From assembly GCF_040451425.1 (NCBI RefSeq), contig NZ_CP144374.1, forward strand, positions 620,001-684,000: 64,000 nucleotides of DNA, written 5' to 3'. Below the pieces are notes generated by a model. It did not search any database, was not told the DNA's origin, and worked only from the letters and a program-made list of their open reading frames with translations. This stretch comes from Thermodesulfovibrio sp. 3462-1. Its GTDB lineage: Bacteria; Nitrospirota; Thermodesulfovibrionia; Thermodesulfovibrionales; Thermodesulfovibrionaceae. Positions 7,720-15,499 of the stretch are shown here, piece after piece; within the stretch, counting starts at the first letter, position 1, and the number at the start of each line of letters is the position of its first letter. The position numbers and the translations under genes were made by a program.

Positions 7720-8638
7720 GGTAGCGGTGATAGGTGCTGGATATTTTGGACAAAGACATATAAAAATGCTCACTCAGATGCCTGATGTGGAGATTGTTGG
7801 TATTGTAGATAAAGATGTAGAAAAAGCTAAAGAAGTTGCACAGCAGTATAAATTGAAATATTATGTTGATTATGCGGATTTATTGAAATTTACTCCTATT
7901 TTTTTTGTTGTAACACCAACAATAACTCATTTTGATATAGGAATGGATTTAATAAAACATGGTAAAGCAATTTTTATAGAAAAGCCTTTAACTGGAAGAC
8001 CTGTTTTTGCAGAGATGCTTCTTGATGAGGCAAAAAAAAGAGATGTAATAATTCAGGCTGGATTAATAGAAAGATATAATCCTGTAGTGAAAACTTTCTT
8101 TGAACATTTGAAAGAACCTTTTTTTATTCAAACAAAAAGAGTATCTCCTTTTGTTGGAAGGGCCACTGATACAGATGTTACTTATGATCTTATGATACAT
8201 GACCTTGATTTAATATGGATGATGCTTAAAAAATCTGGAGATTTTGAGTTGACAGATATAAAAGTATTTACCCAGAGTATTATAACTTCAAGGATTGATT
8301 ATGCCTCTGTCTGGATGGAGTTTGAGACACAGAAAGGAATTACTAAAGCTCATCTTACAGCAAGTAGAGTTTCCTCGGAGTTTTGCAGAGAAATCTCTGC
8401 TGTGCAGCAAAATAGTGTAATTTATGCTGATTTGATAAATAAAAAATTAAAAGAAGTTGATAAAGATGGTAAGATTAATGAAATTCCTGTGCATAATGTA
8501 GACAGTCATCCTTTATATGAGGAAATAAGAGATTTTTTAAACTCAGTAAAACAAAAAAAGTTTTCTCAACAGGCAGCATCTCCTCAGGAAATAATTGAAG
8601 TGCTCAAAATAATAGATAAAATAAACGAAGGGAGATAG
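7709..8638 (+). CDS. gnnA: Gfo/Idh/MocA oxidoreductase, probable UDP-GlcNAc 3-dehydrogenase GnnA
   Basis: 309 residues. The N-terminal Rossmann fold shows VAVIGAGYFGQRHIKML; EKPLTGRP is the conserved lysine loop and HDLDLIWMM the catalytic-domain histidine block. Its specific role comes from context: the next genes are a DegT-type aminotransferase and lpxB. In Acidithiobacillus the pair GnnA (this family) and GnnB (DegT family) next to lpx genes oxidises then transaminates UDP-GlcNAc to the 3-amino sugar used for amide-rich lipid A. Overlap of 11 bp with the upstream gene and 1 bp spacing to gnnB support one operon. The family is certain, the substrate inferred. Confidence 0.75.
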   Translation: MKFKVAVIGAGYFGQRHIKMLTQMPDVEIVGIVDKDVEKAKEVAQQYKLKYYVDYADLLKFTPIFFVVTPTITHFDIGMDLIKHGKAIFIEKPLTGRPVFAEMLLDEAKKRDVIIQAGLIERYNPVVKTFFEHLKEPFFIQTKRVSPFVGRATDTDVTYDLMIHDLDLIWMMLKKSGDFELTDIKVFTQSIITSRIDYASVWMEFETQKGITKAHLTASRVSSEFCREISAVQQNSVIYADLINKKLKEVDKDGKINEIPVHNVDSHPLYEEIRDFLNSVKQKKFSQQAASPQEIIEVLKIIDKINEGR

Positions 8639-8639
8639 G

Positions 8640-9740
8640 ATGAAACCATTTATTGACTTGCAAACACAATACAGAAATATCAAAGATGAGATTATCACAT
8701 GCATAAATGAAATTCTTGAAAGTTCCCATTATATTCTTGGCAAAAATGTAAAAGCCTTTGAAGAGGAAGTCAAATCATATCTTGGTGTAGCAGATGCAAT
8801 TGGAGTTGCCTCAGGCACAGATGCCCTTCATCTTGCTCTTAAAGCTTTAGACATAGGTTATGGAGATGAAGTAATAACAACTCCTTTTACTTTTTTTGCC
8901 ACAGTTGAAGCTATTCTTTATGTGGGAGCAAAGCCTGTTTTTGTTGACATTGAAGAGGATACTTACAATATTGATCCTGAGAAAATTGAAGAAAAGATTA
9001 CTCCAAGAACAAAGGCAATTATTCCAGTTCATATATTCGGAGCTCCAGCAGATATGATAAAGATAAATGAAATTGCCAGGAAATACGACTTAAAAGTAAT
9101 TGAAGATGCTGCACAGGCTTTTGGCGCAAGAATTGGAAATAAAAAAGTAGGAAGTTTTGGTGATGCTGGTTGTTTTAGTTTCTATCCAAGCAAAAATCTC
9201 GGATGTTTTGGTGATGGTGGAATGGTTGTTACAAACGATATGAAAATAGCAGAAAAAATAAAGATACTCAGAAATCATGGTTCCAGAGGAAGATATCTTC
9301 ATGAAACCATTGGTTTAAATTCAAGGCTTGATGAAATTCAAGCAGGAATTTTAAGGATTAAAATGAAGCATATAGAAGAATACAACGAGCAAAGAAGAAA
9401 AAAAGCATTTCTTTACACTAAACTTTTAAGTGATGCTGTAATAACGCCGAAAGACAAGGATAATTTCTATCATGTATATCATCTTTACAGTATTCGATCT
9501 TCAAAGAGAGATAAAATAAAAGAAACTTTATCAAATCATGGAATTCCTTCAGTAGTTTACTATCCTCAACCAATGCATTTGCAGAAAGCCTTAAATTTTC
9601 TTGGTTATAAAGAAGGGGACTTACCTGTTGCAGAGGCTGTAGCAGGAGAGATTCTTTCTTTACCAATGTATCCTGAACTTCCCGATGAGGAAGTTTATGA
9701 AATATCACAGATTATATTGAGATGTCTGCAAAACTCTTAA
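8640..9740 (+). CDS. gnnB: DegT/DnrJ/EryC1 aminotransferase, probable GnnB
   Basis: 366 residues, a PLP-dependent sugar aminotransferase. Visible: ASGTDALHLALKAL (cofactor phosphate), TPFTFFATVEAI, EDAAQAFGA (D156) and the Schiff-base lysine K185 in FYPSKNLGCFGDGGM, then RNHGSRGRYLHETIGLNSRLDEIQA and the C-terminal VVYYPQPMHLQKAL. Located directly after the GnnA candidate and overlapping lpxB by 19 bp, it is most likely the enzyme that gives UDP-2,3-diamino-glucose precursor for lipid A. Another nucleotide-sugar transaminase is possible. RBS GAAGGGAGATAGG supports the start. Confidence 0.8.
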   Translation: MKPFIDLQTQYRNIKDEIITCINEILESSHYILGKNVKAFEEEVKSYLGVADAIGVASGTDALHLALKALDIGYGDEVITTPFTFFATVEAILYVGAKPVFVDIEEDTYNIDPEKIEEKITPRTKAIIPVHIFGAPADMIKINEIARKYDLKVIEDAAQAFGARIGNKKVGSFGDAGCFSFYPSKNLGCFGDGGMVVTNDMKIAEKIKILRNHGSRGRYLHETIGLNSRLDEIQAGILRIKMKHIEEYNEQRRKKAFLYTKLLSDAVITPKDKDNFYHVYHLYSIRSSKRDKIKETLSNHGIPSVVYYPQPMHLQKALNFLGYKEGDLPVAEAVAGEILSLPMYPELPDEEVYEISQIILRCLQNS

Positions 9741-10852
9741 TAGTTGCAGGTGAATCATCAGGAGAGCTTTACGGTTCTTTGCTTGCTTCATATCTTAAAG
9801 AAAAATTTGAACTTATTGGAATAGGCGGTAAATACATGGCTCAATCTGGAGTGAAGCTTATCGGAGAGATTACCCATTCTTTTGGTGGCTTTGAGGTGCT
9901 CGGACATATAAAAAAAATAAGAAAAAATATGGAAGCTGCTACAAAAGCCTTGAAAGAAGTTCAGGGTGTTATATTAATTGATTTTCCTGATTTTAATCTT
10001 ACTCTTGCCAAAAAAGCTAAGGAAATGGGAAAAAAGGTTCTTTATTATGTGAGTCCTCAGATTTGGGCATGGAGACATGGAAGAATAAATATCATCAGGA
10101 AAGTTGTTGATTTTATGGCTGTTGTTTTACCATTTGAAGAAACTATATATAAAAAAGCAGGTGTTCCTGTGAAATTTGTTGGTCATCCTATGTTTGAAGC
10201 TATGATAGAGGAATTGCCAGATGAAGAACATACACAGTATAGAAAATTTTTAAGAGAAAAATACGGAATTAGTCAGGATACAGTAGTCACATTAATGCCT
10301 GGTAGCAGACCTTCTGAAATAAAGAGAAAAATGCCTTTAATGTTAGAACTTATAAAGATTTTCCCTTCCTACCATTTCATAATTCCAAAAGCACCAAATA
10401 TTGAATTCAGTGAAAGCACTCTTAAGAAAATCACATCTTCAGGAAATGTAACAATTTTGAAAGAAAAATCCTTTACTGCACTGGCAATGAGCGATGTTGC
10501 AGTAATTACATCAGGCACATCCACACTTCAGGCAACTTTGCTTAAAATTCCTATGGTTGTTATTTATAGGTTAAATCCTCTATCATACGTTATTGGTAAA
10601 GCTATCATTAAAGGCGTGAAACACATTACTTTGCCTAATGTTATTGCTGATTTTATGAATCTGGGCGATGTTAGAGTGCCTGAATTTATTCAGAAGTTTG
10701 ATACGAAAATAATCGCAGAACAGGTTAATCTTTTACTTTATGACAATGCTTACAGAGAAAAGATTATTAATTTTCTTGACAGCATCAGAAAATATTTTGT
10801 CGGGAAAAAAGCTTCCCTGGAAGTTTCGGAGATATGCAAGCAACTTTTTTAA
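9722..10852 (+). CDS. lpxB: Lipid-A-disaccharide synthase LpxB
   Basis: 376 residues, normal length for LpxB, a GT19 glycosyltransferase that joins lipid X and UDP-diacylglucosamine at the inner face of the inner membrane. Motifs: VAGESSGELYGS at the N-terminus, GVILIDFPDFNLTLAKKA, YYVSPQIWAWRHGRI, LMPGSRPSEIKR and TSGTSTLQATLLKIPMVVIYRLNPL. The start lies inside gnnB and the end inside waaA, so the four lipid A genes are translationally coupled. If gnnAB make the diamino sugar, this LpxB must accept it. Confidence 0.95.
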   Translation: MSAKLLIVAGESSGELYGSLLASYLKEKFELIGIGGKYMAQSGVKLIGEITHSFGGFEVLGHIKKIRKNMEAATKALKEVQGVILIDFPDFNLTLAKKAKEMGKKVLYYVSPQIWAWRHGRINIIRKVVDFMAVVLPFEETIYKKAGVPVKFVGHPMFEAMIEELPDEEHTQYRKFLREKYGISQDTVVTLMPGSRPSEIKRKMPLMLELIKIFPSYHFIIPKAPNIEFSESTLKKITSSGNVTILKEKSFTALAMSDVAVITSGTSTLQATLLKIPMVVIYRLNPLSYVIGKAIIKGVKHITLPNVIADFMNLGDVRVPEFIQKFDTKIIAEQVNLLLYDNAYREKIINFLDSIRKYFVGKKASLEVSEICKQLF

Positions 10853-12099
10853 TTTACAGTTTTTTATATTTAGTCGCTCTAATGTTTCTGCTTCCTTTTG
10901 AATACTTTAAAAGACCTGTTTCTTTAAGAAAAAGATGGATAAGGGAAAAATTCGGATTTTTTAAAAAAAATGACAAGATTGAAGTATTCAAGCCTAAAAT
11001 ATTGATTCATGCGGTCTCAGTTGGAGAAGTAGTGGCTGTATCAAGGATGATTAAAGAGCTTTCCAGTAAGTATGAGATAATTCTAAGCACAATCACTGAC
11101 ACTGGACAGAAGATAGCTCAGGATAGATTTAAGAATCACAATGTGAAGGTAATTTATATACCTTTTGACATTCCATTTGCAATTAATAAAACTTTAAGAC
11201 ATTTTAAGCCTGTTGCACTGATTCTCACTGAAACAGAACTTTGGCCTAATTTGATAAGAATCTCTTCTAAAAAAATTCCCGTAATCCTTGTAAATGGAAG
11301 AATGAGTGATAAATCTTTTAACGGCTATAGTAAGATTAAGTTCTTCATTAAGTCTTTACTTAAACGATTGACTCTACTGTGTGTTCAGGAAGAGAGATAC
11401 AAGGAGAGATTTTTAAATATTGGTGCAGAGGAACAAAAAATCCATGTGACAGGGAATATGAAGTTTGACATTGAGTTAAGGGAGATTCACTTTCCTTGGG
11501 AAAATGCTATTGAACAACCTGTTATCCTTGCGGGAAGCACCCATGAACCAGAAGAGGAGATTATTTTAGATGCTTTCCTCAAGCTTAATATTACTGGCAC
11601 TCTTATAATTGCACCAAGACATCCAGAAAGATTTGAAGTAGTTGAAACTCTTATAAAGAGAAAAATTGCTGAGTCAAGTAAAGAAATCTCTTTTTCAAAA
11701 TTAAGTGAAATGCCTTCTGTCTTCAGTGTTAAACCTTTAGCCTATGTTGTCCTTGTTGATCAGATGGGAATACTTGGCAGTCTTTATCGTATCTGTGATA
11801 TTGCAATTATAGGAGGAAGTTTTATTGCCCATGGAGGGCAAAATCCTCTGGAGCCAGCTTATTGGAGGAAACCTATAGTCTGCGGTCCCTTTATGCATAA
11901 TTTTCCATTCATAGAAGAATTTTTAAATCACAAAGCATGTATAATGATTGATAAAGCCTCTTTACCAGAAATTTTGAAAGAATTAGCAGAAAATTCAGAA
12001 CTAAGACAGACAATAGGTAATAGAGCCTATCAACTTTTTTTGAATAAATCAGGTGCAACAGAAAAAACCTTGAGGCTGATTGAGAAAGTTATTCCTTAG
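10834..12099 (+). CDS. waaA: 3-deoxy-D-manno-octulosonic acid transferase WaaA (KdtA)
   Basis: 421-residue GT30 enzyme that adds Kdo to lipid A. A single N-terminal membrane anchor (FLIYSFLYLVALMFLLPF) precedes HAVSVGEVVA, LTETELWPNLIR, GRMSDKSFNGY, and the C-terminal GGSFIAHGGQNPLEPAYWRKPIVCGPFMHNF donor-binding stretch. It overlaps lpxB by 19 bp and its last 11 bp overlap the end of the convergent K+ channel gene. Only one Kdo transferase is seen here; mono- or bifunctionality cannot be told. Confidence 0.95.
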   Translation: MQATFLIYSFLYLVALMFLLPFEYFKRPVSLRKRWIREKFGFFKKNDKIEVFKPKILIHAVSVGEVVAVSRMIKELSSKYEIILSTITDTGQKIAQDRFKNHNVKVIYIPFDIPFAINKTLRHFKPVALILTETELWPNLIRISSKKIPVILVNGRMSDKSFNGYSKIKFFIKSLLKRLTLLCVQEERYKERFLNIGAEEQKIHVTGNMKFDIELREIHFPWENAIEQPVILAGSTHEPEEEIILDAFLKLNITGTLIIAPRHPERFEVVETLIKRKIAESSKEISFSKLSEMPSVFSVKPLAYVVLVDQMGILGSLYRICDIAIIGGSFIAHGGQNPLEPAYWRKPIVCGPFMHNFPFIEEFLNHKACIMIDKASLPEILKELAENSELRQTIGNRAYQLFLNKSGATEKTLRLIEKVIP

Positions 12100-13084
12100 C
12101 AAGTTTTTCAAGTAGGGAAAGTTTATCAGTCTGTCCTATTACAATCAATGTGTCTCCTTCTTTAATAAGAGTTTGCGATGTTGGATTGAATTTCATTCTT
12201 CCATCTGCTCTTTTTATTCCAAGTATGATGACTCCAATGTCCCTTCCTATACCACTCTGGGCAATTGTTTTTCCGACAAGACCTGAACCTGAAGAAACTT
12301 TTATTTCTTCTATCTGAATCTCAATATGTTCAGAACGGGTTGCAAATTCAATAAAATCCACTACAGTAGGTCTCAAAATTGTATGGGCAATTCTAAGTCC
12401 ACCGATAAAATAAGGAGATACTACTTTGTCTGCTCCAGCTCTCTTAAGTTTAGATTCTGCTTCTTTATCAATTGCCCTTGCTACTATAAATAGATCAGGG
12501 TTTAATTCCCGTGCACTTAAAACTACATAAAGATTTTCTGCATCTGATGGCAGAACTGTAATAAGTCCCTTAGCTTTTTCTATCCCTGCAGACTTTAAAA
12601 CATCGTCATGCGTTGCATCACCTTCTACATATACAAATTCTTCATCTTCAGGGAGATTAATTTTATTTTTTTCAATAACTACAACTGGCATATTATTAGC
12701 CTTAAGTTCTTTAACTATAATGCTTCCCATTCTTCCATAGCCACATACAATGTAATGTTGTGCTAATCCATCAATTTTTTTTCTCATTCTTCTTTTTTTG
12801 AAAACCTCCTTTATTTCTCCTTCAATTATTATTTTAGCTCCTGTGGTAAGACTATAGGTAAAGATTCTAAAACCATTCAATATAAGAATAATTGTAAAAA
12901 TTTTACCAGGCTCATCAAGGTCTTTAACTTCTTTAAAACCAACTGTTGCGAGAGTAATTACAGTCATATAAAATGCATCAATAAACTTCATATCTTCAAT
13001 AATCATATATCCTGCTGTTCCGAAAACAAGCACTGCAATGATAAGAAGTAAAATCAAAACAAATTTCCTGCGAATGAGATTCAT
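12089..13084 (-). CDS. Potassium channel protein with RCK (TrkA-N/TrkA-C) domains
   Basis: 331 residues from the ATG at 13084, which has an AAAGG site 7 bp upstream; a start 42 bp further upstream lacks one. Two transmembrane helices flank a pore loop with TLATVGFKEV, a variant of TVGYGD seen in some bacterial RCK channels. An RCK Rossmann domain (HYIVCGYGRMGSIIVKEL, GDATHDDVL) and a TrkA-C domain (LVGKTIAQSGI to LIVIGQTDKL) follow. This is a ligand-gated K+ channel of the MthK/GsuK type in the inner membrane. It is convergent with waaA. Confidence 0.88.
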   Translation of the reverse strand: MNLIRRKFVLILLLIIAVLVFGTAGYMIIEDMKFIDAFYMTVITLATVGFKEVKDLDEPGKIFTIILILNGFRIFTYSLTTGAKIIIEGEIKEVFKKRRMRKKIDGLAQHYIVCGYGRMGSIIVKELKANNMPVVVIEKNKINLPEDEEFVYVEGDATHDDVLKSAGIEKAKGLITVLPSDAENLYVVLSARELNPDLFIVARAIDKEAESKLKRAGADKVVSPYFIGGLRIAHTILRPTVVDFIEFATRSEHIEIQIEEIKVSSGSGLVGKTIAQSGIGRDIGVIILGIKRADGRMKFNPTSQTLIKEGDTLIVIGQTDKLSLLEKLAKE

Positions 13085-13241
13085 TATAATACCTTTCTTC
13101 TTTCTGAACCAAACATTATGGTTCAAAGCATGGGTGATATTTACGATGATAAGTTAAATGAAGTCTTCTGAAAAAATCAAGACTCAGGATTAAGTGAAAA
13201 ATACGGAATTTAATTTGGAGTTAAATAGCTTTTTCCCACAA

Positions 13242-13272
13242 TTGACTATTTATAGCACAAGTCTATTATAAT
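13242..13272 (+). promoter_or_regulatory. Likely sigma-70 promoter of the repeat-protein operon
   Basis: TTGACT at 13242-13247 and TATAAT at 13267-13272 are 19 bp apart; an overlapping TATTAT at 13264 gives a 16-bp spacer. It lies 34 bp before the ATG at 13306, which has an AAGGAG ribosome site. The upstream gene is divergent, so a promoter is expected here. Confidence 0.5.
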
Positions 13273-13305
13273 TATCTATTCTAACTCTAACTTAAGGAGA
13301 TTGTT

Positions 13306-14004
13306 ATGGATGAGAAAACCTTATCAAATTTAATAAGAGAGGCAGTAAGACAGGAAATCAATCTTTTAAAAAATGAATTAAAGGAAGAGCTTAAAAATTT
13401 TGCAACGAAGGAAGATCTGAAAGCCTTTGCAACGAAGGAAGATCTGAAAGCCTTTGCAACGAAGGAAGATCTGAAAGCCTTTGCAACGAAGGATGACCTG
13501 AAAGCCTTTGCAACGAAGGAAGATCTGAAAGCCTTTGCAACGAAGGATGACCTGAAAGCCTTTGCAACGAAGGAAGATCTGAAAGCCTTTGCAACGAAGG
13601 AGGACCTGAAAGCCTTTGCAACGAAGGAAGATCTGAAAGCCTTTGCAACGAAGGAAGATCTGAAAGCCTTTGCAACGAAGGAAGATCTGAAAGCCTTTGC
13701 AACGAAGGAGGACCTGAAAGCCTTTGCAACGAAGGATGACTTTCTTGAGTTTGAAAGGCGGTTAAGTGATGCTATTGAAAAAATAAGAGAAGGAGTAAGG
13801 CTTTATTTGTATGAATTGGAGAGACAGATTGTTGAGATAAAAAGTAAATTAAGATTCTATGACTTTGATTTTATAGCAAGACAGAATGACACGATGATAA
13901 AAATTTTAAAGGATCTTTATGAGGAAAAAACGGTCATATCAAATAAACTTAAAGAACATGAAACCAGATTAGAAGAGATTGAGGTTATGTTAAAGAGTTC
14001 TTAA
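13306..14004 (+). CDS. Helical protein with 13 tandem nine-residue repeats
   Basis: 232 residues. After a helical start, residues 32-148 are 13 tandem copies of FATKEDLKA (variants KDDLKA; the last copy degenerates to FATKDDFLE). The rest, about 150-232, is charged and helical (YLYELERQIVEIKSKL, LKEHETRLEEIEVML) and would form a coiled coil. No signal peptide or membrane segment. Similar ATKEDL repeats occur in bacterial coiled-coil proteins of unclear function. It is the first gene after a promoter and is followed 2 bp later by a P-loop protein and the heme genes; function unknown. Confidence 0.7.
   Translation: MDEKTLSNLIREAVRQEINLLKNELKEELKNFATKEDLKAFATKEDLKAFATKEDLKAFATKDDLKAFATKEDLKAFATKDDLKAFATKEDLKAFATKEDLKAFATKEDLKAFATKEDLKAFATKEDLKAFATKEDLKAFATKDDFLEFERRLSDAIEKIREGVRLYLYELERQIVEIKSKLRFYDFDFIARQNDTMIKILKDLYEEKTVISNKLKEHETRLEEIEVMLKSS
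13399..13749 (+). repeat. Tandem 27-bp repeat array inside a gene, 12 full units plus one degenerate
   Basis: Each unit starts TTTGCAACGAAGGA and ends CTGAAAGCC. Twelve units fill 13399-13722 and a thirteenth, diverged at its end, 13723-13749. Units differ only at the KED/KDD codons (GAAGAT, GATGAC or GAGGAC). This near-identity at the DNA level, including third positions, points to recent unit duplication, so copy number probably varies between strains. Confidence 0.97.
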
Positions 14005-14006
14005 GA

Positions 14007-14693
14007 ATGTTTTTTTCTCTAAGTATAGGAGTGGGAGGAAGTAAAAGTGGAACTGGTAAGACCCTTTTCATAGAAAGTTTTATAAAAATATTAAAAAAAC
14101 AATTTCCTGCTCAAATCAATATTATTGCAGTAAAATATACAAAAACATCTCTCTATTCCTCAATTATTAAAGAGCCTTCAATTATTGAAACAGAAGGAAA
14201 AGACACATCAAGGATAAAAAAAGCTGGAGCAGACTATGTTTACTTGGTAAAGGCTACAGAAAATGATTTACCAGAGATTGCTGAAAGGTTAAAAAAGGAG
14301 TTTTTGGGTCATATATACCAGAATGATAAAAAAAGGGTTGTTTTCATTATTGAGGGGAATTCTCTGGTAAGAATTATGCAGCCTGATGTTATAATATTTC
14401 TTAAAGGTCAAAATGATGAGCACATAAAACCTTCAGGTAAAGCTATTTTAGAGATAGCTGATATAGTTATTGAAGGAAAATACTCTATGGAGGAAGTTAT
14501 GGAAGAGATTGAAACAATTCAGCAAAGAAAACTCATTGAAAAGCTTCTTAAAGAAAGAAGCAATAGCGGAAAGATTACATGTGCAGAAGCAAGAAAGATT
14601 GCTGAAGAAATAGGAGTTCCCTATATTGAAGTTGGAAGAGCAGCGAATGAACTCAATATAAAAATCCGTAAGTGTGAGCTTGGCTGTTTCTGA
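14007..14693 (+). CDS. MobB-like P-loop protein with a small C-terminal Cys domain
   Basis: 228 residues. Walker A GGSKSGTGKT (about 10-19) and a following helix FIESFIKIL resemble MobB, the GTP-binding partner of molybdenum-cofactor guanylylation; FIIEGNSLVRIMQPDVIIFL would hold the second acidic strand. Residues about 187-228 (KITCAEARKIAEEIGVPY to KIRKCELGCF) form a separate helical module ending in a CxxxC pair, which I recall on other molybdopterin-related proteins but cannot name with certainty. It lies between the repeat protein and the hemX-like gene and is followed directly by the latter. Function is open. Confidence 0.55.
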   Translation: MFFSLSIGVGGSKSGTGKTLFIESFIKILKKQFPAQINIIAVKYTKTSLYSSIIKEPSIIETEGKDTSRIKKAGADYVYLVKATENDLPEIAERLKKEFLGHIYQNDKKRVVFIIEGNSLVRIMQPDVIIFLKGQNDEHIKPSGKAILEIADIVIEGKYSMEEVMEEIETIQQRKLIEKLLKERSNSGKITCAEARKIAEEIGVPYIEVGRAANELNIKIRKCELGCF

Positions 14694-15499
14694 TGGGAAC
14701 AGTATTTTTTGAACTCGCTCTCACTTTTTATTTCGCTGGCTTTCTTTTAAGTCTTGCCGGAATTATTAGAAAAAAGGACGACCTTGACAGAGCTGTTTTT
14801 TTACTGAGCATGGGAGGTTTCACTCTTCATACGGTTTATTTTGCTATAAGATACATAAAATCAGGACAAGCGCCTGTTTTTTCAATGCATGAGGCGATCT
14901 CATTTTTTGCATGGAGCATTCTTTTAATATCTCTCTGCATTAGATTTTCATACAAAGCAAGGGTTTTAAATTTTGGAGTGATTCTGATTTTTACCTTCAT
15001 GTTTGTAAGTGCTTTTTTCCCGAGAAACATTCCTTTTATTAAGCCTGAGTTAAAAAGTCTTTTAATTGATATTCATGCTTTGATGGCTGTTTTTGGCATA
15101 GCTTTATTCAGCATGGCATTTGTTTTCAGCGTTCTTTATCTTATTCAGGAAAGAGCAATAAAATTCAAAAAATTTGGAGGGCTTGATAGAATTCTTCCAA
15201 GTCTTGAGGTTCTTGACAAAATAAACTATCGTCTTATATTCTGGGGATTTCCCATTTATACCTTTGCCATTGTCTTAGGTATGATTAAATATATCAATTT
15301 ACTTGGTTTTCATTTTGATCCGAAGGAAATATGGAGTTTCTTGATATGGATTGTTTATCTTACTATTTTTTATTTTAGAGTAAAAGAAGACTGGAGAAAG
15401 AAAAAAGCAGCCTATCTTACAATAATAGGTTTTCTTCTTGTTATATTTGGCTTTTTTGGTATAAATCTTTTAACAGAGAGTTTTCATAAAAGGCTATGA
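14693..15499 (+). CDS. HemX/CcsA-type cytochrome c assembly membrane protein
   Basis: 268 residues with eight hydrophobic segments, the CcsA/HemX fold. The tryptophan-rich WGxxWxWD heme-binding motif of true CcsA is not obvious, while conserved histidines stay (FTLHTVYF, MHEAISFFAW, DIHALMAV). Such HemX-like proteins commonly precede hemA and are thought to influence glutamyl-tRNA reductase level or heme handling. The ATG overlaps the stop of the P-loop gene and its own end overlaps hemA by 4 bp. Confidence 0.75.
   Translation: MGTVFFELALTFYFAGFLLSLAGIIRKKDDLDRAVFLLSMGGFTLHTVYFAIRYIKSGQAPVFSMHEAISFFAWSILLISLCIRFSYKARVLNFGVILIFTFMFVSAFFPRNIPFIKPELKSLLIDIHALMAVFGIALFSMAFVFSVLYLIQERAIKFKKFGGLDRILPSLEVLDKINYRLIFWGFPIYTFAIVLGMIKYINLLGFHFDPKEIWSFLIWIVYLTIFYFRVKEDWRKKKAAYLTIIGFLLVIFGFFGINLLTESFHKRL

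Noticed and set aside
13391-13729. Antisense frame of 112 residues with repeated SLQRLSDLP units
   Set aside because: It is the mirror of the 27-bp repeat array; any repeat whose unit is a multiple of three stays open in several frames. No ribosome site or independent support.
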